From Brugia malayi (taxonomy: Eukaryota; Nematoda; Chromadorea; Rhabditida; Onchocercidae), in the NCBI RefSeq assembly GCF_000002995.4, contig NW_025062360.1:1-15658 (forward strand): a DNA stretch of 15,658 bases, given 5' to 3'. Shown here piece by piece: positions 7,600 to 15,658 of the stretch. Numbering within the stretch: position 1 is the first letter of the stretch; every line of letters starts with the position of its first letter. The notes under the pieces were generated by a model. The model had not been told where the DNA came from. It did not search any database and was given only the letters and a program-made list of their open reading frames with translations. The position numbers were made by a program, and so were the translations under genes.

Positions 7600-7706
7600 T
7601 TATTGTCCCACAAATATGCAGGACGTTCCAAAATTTTACTTCAAGCCACAGTAGCCTAAACTCTGGGCCGAAACATTCAATTACCTCAAACTTGGGTAAT
7701 TAAACC
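7600..7706 (-). ncRNA. SL1: SL1 spliced leader RNA, copy 16
   Basis: Leader exon 7685-7706; first gene after 5S cassette 3. Confidence 0.96.
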
Positions 7707-8053
7707 GTCGATCATACCTGCATCATTATCATATAGTTGTTGTGTATTCAACATTCAGCTGATTATTTTTCGGCGAACAGATCAAACTGTGATCCATTTT
7801 TTATCACTTTCGATAATAGCACACATTTAATTGTAGCGATGATTTTTACTTCACTTCAAGCAACATTTGCGCCCAAATTTATTATTCAACAATATTTCAA
7901 TTGCTAAATTTACATTATCACTGGAACAAAACAGATTGCAAGTAGAGAAAAATTTCGATCTTCATGCATTCAAAGTAAGTAATATAGATTGATGATATAT
8001 TTTATACAAATGATAAAACCTGAGCAAAATCTCATTCTTGCTAAAAGCATTTA

Positions 8054-8160
8054 TTATTGTCCCACAAATATGCAGGACGTTCCAAAATTTTACTTCAAGC
8101 CACAGTAGCCTAAACTCTGGGCCGAAACATTCAATTACCTCAAACTTGGGTAATTAAACC
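8054..8160 (-). ncRNA. SL1: SL1 spliced leader RNA, copy 17
   Basis: Leader exon 8139-8160, standard unit. Confidence 0.96.
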
Positions 8161-8507
8161 GTCGATCATACCTGCATCATTATCATATAGTTGTTGTGTA
8201 TTCAACATTCAGCTGATTATTTTTCGGCGAACAGATCAAACTGTGATCCATTTTTTATCACTTTCGATAATAGCACACATTTAATTGTAGCGATGATTTT
8301 TACTTCACTTCAAGCAACATTTGCGCCCAAATTTATTATTCAACAATATTTCAATTGCTAAATTTACATTATCACTGGAACAAAACAGATTGCAAGTAGA
8401 GAAAAATTTCGATCTTCATGCATTCAAAGTAAGTAATATAGATTGATGATATATTTTATACAAATGATAAAACCTGAGCAAAATCTCATTCTTGCTAAAA
8501 GCATTTA

Positions 8508-8614
8508 TTATTGTCCCACAAATATGCAGGACGTTCCAAAATTTTACTTCAAGCCACAGTAGCCTAAACTCTGGGCCGAAACATTCAATTACCTCAAACT
8601 TGGGTAATTAAACC
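8508..8614 (-). ncRNA. SL1: SL1 spliced leader RNA, copy 18
   Basis: Leader exon 8593-8614, standard unit. Confidence 0.96.
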
Positions 8615-8961
8615 GTCGATCATACCTGCATCATTATCATATAGTTGTTGTGTATTCAACATTCAGCTGATTATTTTTCGGCGAACAGATCAAACTGTGA
8701 TCCATTTTTTATCACTTTCGATAATAGCACACATTTAATTGTAGCGATGATTTTTACTTCACTTCAAGCAACATTTGCGCCCAAATTTATTATTCAACAA
8801 TATTTCAATTGCTAAATTTACATTATCACTGGAACAAAACAGATTGCAAGTAGAGAAAAATTTCGATCTTCATGCATTCAAAGTAAGTAATATAGATTGA
8901 TGATATATTTTATACAAATGATAAAACCTGAGCAAAATCTCATTCTTGCTAAAAGCATTTA

Positions 8962-9068
8962 TTATTGTCCCACAAATATGCAGGACGTTCCAAAATTTTA
9001 CTTCAAGCCACAGTAGCCTAAACTCTGGGCCGAAACATTCAATTACCTCAAACTTGGGTAATTAAACC
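8962..9068 (-). ncRNA. SL1: SL1 spliced leader RNA, copy 19
   Basis: Leader exon 9047-9068, standard unit. Confidence 0.96.
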
Positions 9069-9415
9069 GTCGATCATACCTGCATCATTATCATATAGTT
9101 GTTGTGTATTCAACATTCAGCTGATTATTTTTCGGCGAACAGATCAAACTGTGATCCATTTTTTATCACTTTCGATAATAGCACACATTTAATTGTAGCG
9201 ATGATTTTTACTTCACTTCAAGCAACATTTGCGCCCAAATTTATTATTCAACAATATTTCAATTGCTAAATTTACATTATCACTGGAACAAAACAGATTG
9301 CAAGTAGAGAAAAATTTCGATCTTCATGCATTCAAAGTAAGTAATATAGATTGATGATATATTTTATACAAATGATAAAACCTGAGCAAAATCTCATTCT
9401 TGCTAAAAGCATTTA

Positions 9416-9522
9416 TTATTGTCCCACAAATATGCAGGACGTTCCAAAATTTTACTTCAAGCCACAGTAGCCTAAACTCTGGGCCGAAACATTCAATTAC
9501 CTCAAACTTGGGTAATTAAACC
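9416..9522 (-). ncRNA. SL1: SL1 spliced leader RNA, copy 20
   Basis: Leader exon 9501-9522, standard unit. Confidence 0.96.
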
Positions 9523-9869
9523 GTCGATCATACCTGCATCATTATCATATAGTTGTTGTGTATTCAACATTCAGCTGATTATTTTTCGGCGAACAGATCA
9601 AACTGTGATCCATTTTTTATCACTTTCGATAATAGCACACATTTAATTGTAGCGATGATTTTTACTTCACTTCAAGCAACATTTGCGCCCAAATTTATTA
9701 TTCAACAATATTTCAATTGCTAAATTTACATTATCACTGGAACAAAACAGATTGCAAGTAGAGAAAAATTTCGATCTTCATGCATTCAAAGTAAGTAATA
9801 TAGATTGATGATATATTTTATACAAATGATAAAACCTGAGCAAAATCTCATTCTTGCTAAAAGCATTTA

Positions 9870-9976
9870 TTATTGTCCCACAAATATGCAGGACGTTCCA
9901 AAATTTTACTTCAAGCCACAGTAGCCTAAACTCTGGGCCGAAACATTCAATTACCTCAAACTTGGGTAATTAAACC
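9870..9976 (-). ncRNA. SL1: SL1 spliced leader RNA, copy 21 (5S-adjacent)
   Basis: Leader exon 9955-9976; 5' flank is the 5S-linked variant. Confidence 0.96.
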
Positions 9977-10094
9977 GTCGATCATACCTGCATCATTATC
10001 ATATAGTTGTTGTGTATTCAACATTCAGCTGATTATTTTTCGGCAAACAGATCAAACTATGAACCATTTTTTTTATCACATTTAATGCATGTCT

Positions 10095-10109
10095 AAAAAA
10101 CACCAAAAA
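10095..10109 (-). terminator. Pol III terminator of 5S copy 4
   Basis: Minus-strand TTTTT (10105-10109) then TTTTTT (10095-10100). Confidence 0.75.
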
Positions 10110-10112
10110 TAT

Positions 10113-10217
10113 GTCTACAACACCTGGGATTCCCAGGCCGTCTCCGATCCAAGTACTAACCAGGCCCAACGTTGCTTAACTTGACAGACCCGACGAGATG
10201 TCGTGCTTTCAACGTGG
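10113..10217 (-). pseudogene. 5S rRNA, 5'-truncated (copy 4)
   Basis: 105 bp with the same loss of nt 1-13. It differs from the full-length copy at two bases in the loop C region: plus-strand TCGG reads CCCG, which is C40G and A42G in the RNA. Otherwise nt 14-118 are intact. Copy 7 is the same over this stretch. Confidence 0.87.
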
Positions 10218-10498
10218 CATTGTCACAAATATGTTGAAGCATAAATCACATCCAATCGATAATAGCACACATTTATTGTAGCGATGATTTTTACTTCACT
10301 TCAAGCAACATTTGCGCCCAAATTTATTATTCAACAATATTTCAATTGCTAAATTTACATTATCACTGGAACAAAACAGATTGCAAGTAGAGAAAAATTT
10401 CGATCTTCATGCATTCAAAGTAAGTAATATAGATTGATGATATATTTTATACAAATGATAAAACCTGAGCAAAATCTCATTCTTGCTAAAAGCATTTA

Positions 10499-10605
10499 TT
10501 ATTGTCCCACAAATATGCAGGACGTTCCAAAATTTTACTTCAAGCCACAGTAGCCTAAACTCTGGGCCGAAACATTCAATTACCTCAAACTTGGGTAATT
10601 AAACC
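10499..10605 (-). ncRNA. SL1: SL1 spliced leader RNA, copy 22
   Basis: Leader exon 10584-10605; first gene after 5S cassette 4. Confidence 0.96.
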
Positions 10606-10952
10606 GTCGATCATACCTGCATCATTATCATATAGTTGTTGTGTATTCAACATTCAGCTGATTATTTTTCGGCGAACAGATCAAACTGTGATCCATTTTT
10701 TATCACTTTCGATAATAGCACACATTTAATTGTAGCGATGATTTTTACTTCACTTCAAGCAACATTTGCGCCCAAATTTATTATTCAACAATATTTCAAT
10801 TGCTAAATTTACATTATCACTGGAACAAAACAGATTGCAAGTAGAGAAAAATTTCGATCTTCATGCATTCAAAGTAAGTAATATAGATTGATGATATATT
10901 TTATACAAATGATAAAACCTGAGCAAAATCTCATTCTTGCTAAAAGCATTTA

Positions 10953-11059
10953 TTATTGTCCCACAAATATGCAGGACGTTCCAAAATTTTACTTCAAGCC
11001 ACAGTAGCCTAAACTCTGGGCCGAAACATTCAATTACCTCAAACTTGGGTAATTAAACC
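10953..11059 (-). ncRNA. SL1: SL1 spliced leader RNA, copy 23 (5S-adjacent)
   Basis: Leader exon 11038-11059; 5' flank is the 5S-linked variant. Confidence 0.96.
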
Positions 11060-11177
11060 GTCGATCATACCTGCATCATTATCATATAGTTGTTGTGTAT
11101 TCAACATTCAGCTGATTATTTTTCGGCAAACAGATCAAACTATGAACCATTTTTTTTATCACATTTAATGCATGTCT

Positions 11178-11192
11178 AAAAAACACCAAAAA
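11178..11192 (-). terminator. Pol III terminator of 5S copy 5
   Basis: Minus-strand TTTTT (11188-11192) then TTTTTT (11178-11183). Confidence 0.75.
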
Positions 11193-11195
11193 TAT

Positions 11196-11294
11196 GTCTA
11201 CAACACTGGATTCCCAGGCCTCCGATCCAAGTACTAACCAGGCCAACGTTGCTTAACTTGACAGACCCGACGAGATGTCGTGCTTTCAACGTGG
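11196..11294 (-). pseudogene. 5S rRNA, 5'-truncated and most degraded (copy 5)
   Basis: 99 bp. It lacks nt 1-13 like copies 2-7 and has the CCCG variant. It has also lost one C and one G near the 3' end, one C in the CAGGCCC stretch, and three bases between CAGGCC and TCCGATCC, at the edge of the C box. The three-base loss is not a homopolymer change, so it is less easily put down to sequencing error. The flank beyond also lacks one A and one C (GCATAATCACATCAATC). Confidence 0.87.
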
Positions 11295-11573
11295 CATTGT
11301 CACAAATATGTTGAAGCATAATCACATCAATCGATAATAGCACACATTTATTGTAGCGATGATTTTTACTTCACTTCAAGCAACATTTGCGCCCAAATTT
11401 ATTATTCAACAATATTTCAATTGCTAAATTTACATTATCACTGGAACAAAACAGATTGCAAGTAGAGAAAAATTTCGATCTTCATGCATTCAAAGTAAGT
11501 AATATAGATTGATGATATATTTTATACAAATGATAAAACCTGAGCAAAATCTCATTCTTGCTAAAAGCATTTA

Positions 11574-11680
11574 TTATTGTCCCACAAATATGCAGGACGT
11601 TCCAAAATTTTACTTCAAGCCACAGTAGCCTAAACTCTGGGCCGAAACATTCAATTACCTCAAACTTGGGTAATTAAACC
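11574..11680 (-). ncRNA. SL1: SL1 spliced leader RNA, copy 24
   Basis: Leader exon 11659-11680; first gene after 5S cassette 5. Confidence 0.96.
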
Positions 11681-12027
11681 GTCGATCATACCTGCATCAT
11701 TATCATATAGTTGTTGTGTATTCAACATTCAGCTGATTATTTTTCGGCGAACAGATCAAACTGTGATCCATTTTTTATCACTTTCGATAATAGCACACAT
11801 TTAATTGTAGCGATGATTTTTACTTCACTTCAAGCAACATTTGCGCCCAAATTTATTATTCAACAATATTTCAATTGCTAAATTTACATTATCACTGGAA
11901 CAAAACAGATTGCAAGTAGAGAAAAATTTCGATCTTCATGCATTCAAAGTAAGTAATATAGATTGATGATATATTTTATACAAATGATAAAACCTGAGCA
12001 AAATCTCATTCTTGCTAAAAGCATTTA

Positions 12028-12134
12028 TTATTGTCCCACAAATATGCAGGACGTTCCAAAATTTTACTTCAAGCCACAGTAGCCTAAACTCTGGGCCGAA
12101 ACATTCAATTACCTCAAACTTGGGTAATTAAACC
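12028..12134 (-). ncRNA. SL1: SL1 spliced leader RNA, copy 25
   Basis: Leader exon 12113-12134, standard unit. Confidence 0.96.
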
Positions 12135-12481
12135 GTCGATCATACCTGCATCATTATCATATAGTTGTTGTGTATTCAACATTCAGCTGATTATTTTTCG
12201 GCGAACAGATCAAACTGTGATCCATTTTTTATCACTTTCGATAATAGCACACATTTAATTGTAGCGATGATTTTTACTTCACTTCAAGCAACATTTGCGC
12301 CCAAATTTATTATTCAACAATATTTCAATTGCTAAATTTACATTATCACTGGAACAAAACAGATTGCAAGTAGAGAAAAATTTCGATCTTCATGCATTCA
12401 AAGTAAGTAATATAGATTGATGATATATTTTATACAAATGATAAAACCTGAGCAAAATCTCATTCTTGCTAAAAGCATTTA

Positions 12482-12588
12482 TTATTGTCCCACAAATATG
12501 CAGGACGTTCCAAAATTTTACTTCAAGCCACAGTAGCCTAAACTCTGGGCCGAAACATTCAATTACCTCAAACTTGGGTAATTAAACC
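12482..12588 (-). ncRNA. SL1: SL1 spliced leader RNA, copy 26 (5S-adjacent)
   Basis: Leader exon 12567-12588; 5' flank is the 5S-linked variant. Confidence 0.96.
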
Positions 12589-12706
12589 GTCGATCATACC
12601 TGCATCATTATCATATAGTTGTTGTGTATTCAACATTCAGCTGATTATTTTTCGGCAAACAGATCAAACTATGAACCATTTTTTTTATCACATTTAATGC
12701 ATGTCT

Positions 12707-12720
12707 AAAAAACACCAAAA
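12707..12720 (-). terminator. Pol III terminator of 5S copy 6
   Basis: The near T run is only four long here (12717-12720) where other copies have five; the TTTTTT run (12707-12712) is kept. Confidence 0.7.
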
Positions 12721-12723
12721 TAT

Positions 12724-12826
12724 GTCTACAACACCTGGATTCCCAGGCCGTCTCCGATCCAAGTACTAACCAGGCCCAACGTTGCTTAACTTGACAGATC
12801 GACGAGATGTCGTGCTTTCAACGTGG
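12724..12826 (-). pseudogene. 5S rRNA, 5'-truncated (copy 6)
   Basis: 103 bp. It lacks nt 1-13. It has the TCGG-type loop C with one G lost (TCGAC) and one G lost from the GGG near the 3' end. Both losses are homopolymer shortenings and may be sequence error. The internal promoter boxes are intact. Confidence 0.85.
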
Positions 12827-13107
12827 CATTGTCACAAATATGTTGAAGCATAAATCACATCCAATCGATAATAGCACACATTTATTGTAGCGATGATTTT
12901 TACTTCACTTCAAGCAACATTTGCGCCCAAATTTATTATTCAACAATATTTCAATTGCTAAATTTACATTATCACTGGAACAAAACAGATTGCAAGTAGA
13001 GAAAAATTTCGATCTTCATGCATTCAAAGTAAGTAATATAGATTGATGATATATTTTATACAAATGATAAAACCTGAGCAAAATCTCATTCTTGCTAAAA
13101 GCATTTA

Positions 13108-13214
13108 TTATTGTCCCACAAATATGCAGGACGTTCCAAAATTTTACTTCAAGCCACAGTAGCCTAAACTCTGGGCCGAAACATTCAATTACCTCAAACT
13201 TGGGTAATTAAACC
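13108..13214 (-). ncRNA. SL1: SL1 spliced leader RNA, copy 27
   Basis: Leader exon 13193-13214; first gene after 5S cassette 6. Confidence 0.96.
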
Positions 13215-13561
13215 GTCGATCATACCTGCATCATTATCATATAGTTGTTGTGTATTCAACATTCAGCTGATTATTTTTCGGCGAACAGATCAAACTGTGA
13301 TCCATTTTTTATCACTTTCGATAATAGCACACATTTAATTGTAGCGATGATTTTTACTTCACTTCAAGCAACATTTGCGCCCAAATTTATTATTCAACAA
13401 TATTTCAATTGCTAAATTTACATTATCACTGGAACAAAACAGATTGCAAGTAGAGAAAAATTTCGATCTTCATGCATTCAAAGTAAGTAATATAGATTGA
13501 TGATATATTTTATACAAATGATAAAACCTGAGCAAAATCTCATTCTTGCTAAAAGCATTTA

Positions 13562-13668
13562 TTATTGTCCCACAAATATGCAGGACGTTCCAAAATTTTA
13601 CTTCAAGCCACAGTAGCCTAAACTCTGGGCCGAAACATTCAATTACCTCAAACTTGGGTAATTAAACC
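13562..13668 (-). ncRNA. SL1: SL1 spliced leader RNA, copy 28
   Basis: Leader exon 13647-13668; its far 5' flank has the single extra T noted for this block. Confidence 0.96.
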
Positions 13669-14016
13669 GTCGATCATACCTGCATCATTATCATATAGTT
13701 GTTGTGTATTCAACATTCAGCTGATTATTTTTCGGCGAACAGATCAAACTGTGATCCATTTTTTTATCACTTTCGATAATAGCACACATTTAATTGTAGC
13801 GATGATTTTTACTTCACTTCAAGCAACATTTGCGCCCAAATTTATTATTCAACAATATTTCAATTGCTAAATTTACATTATCACTGGAACAAAACAGATT
13901 GCAAGTAGAGAAAAATTTCGATCTTCATGCATTCAAAGTAAGTAATATAGATTGATGATATATTTTATACAAATGATAAAACCTGAGCAAAATCTCATTC
14001 TTGCTAAAAGCATTTA

Positions 14017-14123
14017 TTATTGTCCCACAAATATGCAGGACGTTCCAAAATTTTACTTCAAGCCACAGTAGCCTAAACTCTGGGCCGAAACATTCAATTA
14101 CCTCAAACTTGGGTAATTAAACC
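14017..14123 (-). ncRNA. SL1: SL1 spliced leader RNA, copy 29
   Basis: Leader exon 14102-14123, standard unit. Confidence 0.96.
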
Positions 14124-14470
14124 GTCGATCATACCTGCATCATTATCATATAGTTGTTGTGTATTCAACATTCAGCTGATTATTTTTCGGCGAACAGATC
14201 AAACTGTGATCCATTTTTTATCACTTTCGATAATAGCACACATTTAATTGTAGCGATGATTTTTACTTCACTTCAAGCAACATTTGCGCCCAAATTTATT
14301 ATTCAACAATATTTCAATTGCTAAATTTACATTATCACTGGAACAAAACAGATTGCAAGTAGAGAAAAATTTCGATCTTCATGCATTCAAAGTAAGTAAT
14401 ATAGATTGATGATATATTTTATACAAATGATAAAACCTGAGCAAAATCTCATTCTTGCTAAAAGCATTTA

Positions 14471-14577
14471 TTATTGTCCCACAAATATGCAGGACGTTCC
14501 AAAATTTTACTTCAAGCCACAGTAGCCTAAACTCTGGGCCGAAACATTCAATTACCTCAAACTTGGGTAATTAAACC
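14471..14577 (-). ncRNA. SL1: SL1 spliced leader RNA, copy 30 (5S-adjacent)
   Basis: Leader exon 14556-14577; 5' flank is the 5S-linked variant. Confidence 0.96.
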
Positions 14578-14695
14578 GTCGATCATACCTGCATCATTAT
14601 CATATAGTTGTTGTGTATTCAACATTCAGCTGATTATTTTTCGGCAAACAGATCAAACTATGAACCATTTTTTTTATCACATTTAATGCATGTCT

Positions 14696-14710
14696 AAAAA
14701 ACACCAAAAA
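14696..14710 (-). terminator. Pol III terminator of 5S copy 7
   Basis: Minus-strand TTTTT (14706-14710) then TTTTTT (14696-14701). Confidence 0.75.
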
Positions 14711-14713
14711 TAT

Positions 14714-14818
14714 GTCTACAACACCTGGGATTCCCAGGCCGTCTCCGATCCAAGTACTAACCAGGCCCAACGTTGCTTAACTTGACAGACCCGACGAGAT
14801 GTCGTGCTTTCAACGTGG
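14714..14818 (-). pseudogene. 5S rRNA, 5'-truncated (copy 7)
   Basis: 105 bp; lacks nt 1-13 and carries the CCCG form in the loop C region (C40G and A42G in the RNA). No other change from the full-length copy. It appears identical to copy 4, which points to spread of one truncated cassette by unequal exchange or conversion. Confidence 0.87.
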
Positions 14819-15099
14819 CATTGTCACAAATATGTTGAAGCATAAATCACATCCAATCGATAATAGCACACATTTATTGTAGCGATGATTTTTACTTCAC
14901 TTCAAGCAACATTTGCGCCCAAATTTATTATTCAACAATATTTCAATTGCTAAATTTACATTATCACTGGAACAAAACAGATTGCAAGTAGAGAAAAATT
15001 TCGATCTTCATGCATTCAAAGTAAGTAATATAGATTGATGATATATTTTATACAAATGATAAAACCTGAGCAAAATCTCATTCTTGCTAAAAGCATTTA

Positions 15100-15206
15100 T
15101 TATTGTCCCACAAATATGCAGGACGTTCCAAAATTTTACTTCAAGCCACAGTAGCCTAAACTCTGGGCCGAAACATTCAATTACCTCAAACTTGGGTAAT
15201 TAAACC
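15100..15206 (-). ncRNA. SL1: SL1 spliced leader RNA, copy 31
   Basis: Leader exon 15185-15206; first gene after 5S cassette 7. Confidence 0.96.
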
Positions 15207-15553
15207 GTCGATCATACCTGCATCATTATCATATAGTTGTTGTGTATTCAACATTCAGCTGATTATTTTTCGGCGAACAGATCAAACTGTGATCCATTTT
15301 TTATCACTTTCGATAATAGCACACATTTAATTGTAGCGATGATTTTTACTTCACTTCAAGCAACATTTGCGCCCAAATTTATTATTCAACAATATTTCAA
15401 TTGCTAAATTTACATTATCACTGGAACAAAACAGATTGCAAGTAGAGAAAAATTTCGATCTTCATGCATTCAAAGTAAGTAATATAGATTGATGATATAT
15501 TTTATACAAATGATAAAACCTGAGCAAAATCTCATTCTTGCTAAAAGCATTTA

Positions 15554-15658
15554 TTATTGTCCCACAAATATGCAGGACGTTCCAAAATTTACTTCAAGCC
15601 ACAGTAGCCTAAACTCTGGGCCGAAACATTCAATTACCTCAAACTTGGGTAATTAAAC
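15554..15658 (-). ncRNA. SL1: SL1 spliced leader RNA, copy 32 (cut at window end)
   Basis: Nucleotide 1 of the leader and the whole promoter lie beyond the window. One T is missing on the plus strand in the AAAATTTT run beside the Sm site, but AATTTTGGA is still present. It is the only SL1 copy with an internal difference, and its place at the edge suggests a base-calling slip. Confidence 0.93.

Larger units (their letters stand above)
7353..10074 (-). repeat. Array block 4: six SL1 units
   Basis: Units begin at 7358 (453 bp), 7811, 8265, 8719, 9173 and 9627; the last leads into 5S copy 4. Confidence 0.95.
10252..11157 (-). repeat. Array block 5: two SL1 units
   Basis: Units begin at 10257 (453 bp) and 10710. 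This is the shortest complete run, with 5S cassettes 4 and 5 only 1083 bp apart. Confidence 0.95.
11328..12686 (-). repeat. Array block 6: three SL1 units
   Basis: Units begin at 11332 (453 bp), 11785 and 12239; the last leads into 5S copy 6. Confidence 0.95.
12861..14675 (-). repeat. Array block 7: four SL1 units
   Basis: Units begin at 12866 (453 bp), 13319 (455 bp, with one extra T in the CCATTTTTT run near 13760), 13774 and 14228; the last leads into 5S copy 7. Confidence 0.95.
1..15658 (-). repeat. Nematode SL1 RNA / 5S rRNA tandem array
   Basis: The entire window is built of 32 head-to-tail copies of one unit, all in the same orientation. The standard unit is 454 bp (for example 1565-2018) and carries one SL1 RNA gene on the minus strand. 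Units that follow a 5S cassette are 453 bp because one A is missing in the CATTTAATTG motif near their start. Seven units are lengthened to 622-643 bp by a 5S rRNA cassette on the same strand. Apart from the 5S-adjacent variants and a few 1-nt indels, units look identical by eye, which implies recent amplification or strong homogenisation. 454 is not a multiple of three and the spacer is full of stops, so no reading frame runs through the array. Linkage of SL1 to 5S genes is known in several nematodes; the excess of SL1 over 5S here is unusual. Confidence 0.97.
14853..15658 (-). repeat. Array block 8: two SL1 units to the window end
   Basis: Units begin at 14858 (453 bp) and 15311. The second is cut off by the window edge one base before the SL1 gene's first nucleotide. 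Confidence 0.95.

Noticed and set aside
1..15658. CRISPR array or other prokaryotic repeat system
   Set aside because: The 454-bp monomer has no short repeat/variable spacer pattern, and the units contain eukaryotic SL1 and 5S genes.
1..15658. Protein-coding genes in the spacers
   Set aside because: All six frames are broken by frequent stops, the unit length is not a multiple of three, and no protein motif was seen.
1..15658. Simple centromeric satellite DNA
   Set aside because: The tandem structure resembles a satellite, but every monomer holds a complete SL1 RNA gene with donor site, Sm site and hairpin, which explains the repeat.

Overview
The whole window is one tandem array of small non-coding RNA genes from a nematode, with no protein-coding gene. 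Every repeat unit carries, on the minus strand, the 22-nt SL1 trans-spliced leader (starting GGTTTAATTACC, ending GTTTGAG) followed by a GT splice donor, an Sm-binding site (AATTTTGGA) and a terminal stem-loop. This is a complete SL1 RNA gene of about 107 nt. At seven places the array also holds a 5S rRNA sequence on the same strand, very like the Caenorhabditis 5S rRNA. SL1 linked to 5S is a classic nematode arrangement, so a chromadorean nematode with AT-rich spacers is the natural reading; the species cannot be told.

Layout: 32 SL1 RNA genes lie head to tail in a basic unit of 454 bp. Taking the CGATAATAG motif as unit start, units begin at 11, 469, 1112, 1565, 2019, 2473, 2927, 3381, 3835, 4289, 4913, 5366, 5820, 6274, 6728, 7358, 7811, 8265, 8719, 9173, 9627, 10257, 10710, 11332, 11785, 12239, 12866, 13319, 13774, 14228, 14858 and 15311. 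The units beginning at 469, 4289, 6728, 9627, 10710, 12239 and 14228 are 622-643 bp long because each ends in a 5S cassette of about 170-185 bp. The seven cassettes split the array into runs of at least 2, then 8, 5, 6, 2, 3, 4 and at least 2 SL1 genes. Within a unit, read on the plus strand, the order is about 243 bp of AT-rich spacer, the SL1 RNA gene in reverse, and about 104 bp of SL1 5' flank that should hold the promoter.

The SL1 genes look intact and identical by eye. SL1 RNA would be made by RNA polymerase II through a snRNA-type upstream promoter, packed with Sm proteins, and donate its 22-nt exon to pre-mRNAs. The 5S genes, read by polymerase III from an internal promoter, are not in the same state. 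Only the first (955-1072) is full length. The other six all lack exactly nucleotides 1-13, the 5' strand of helix I, and several have further small losses.

The most notable points are the strong excess of SL1 over 5S, the shared precise 5' truncation of six of seven 5S copies, sequence variants found only in units touching a 5S cassette, and a 7-bp direct repeat bounding each cassette. Many of the scattered 1-nt differences are homopolymer shortenings and could be long-read consensus errors. The window looks like a whole contig cut at both ends inside the array.
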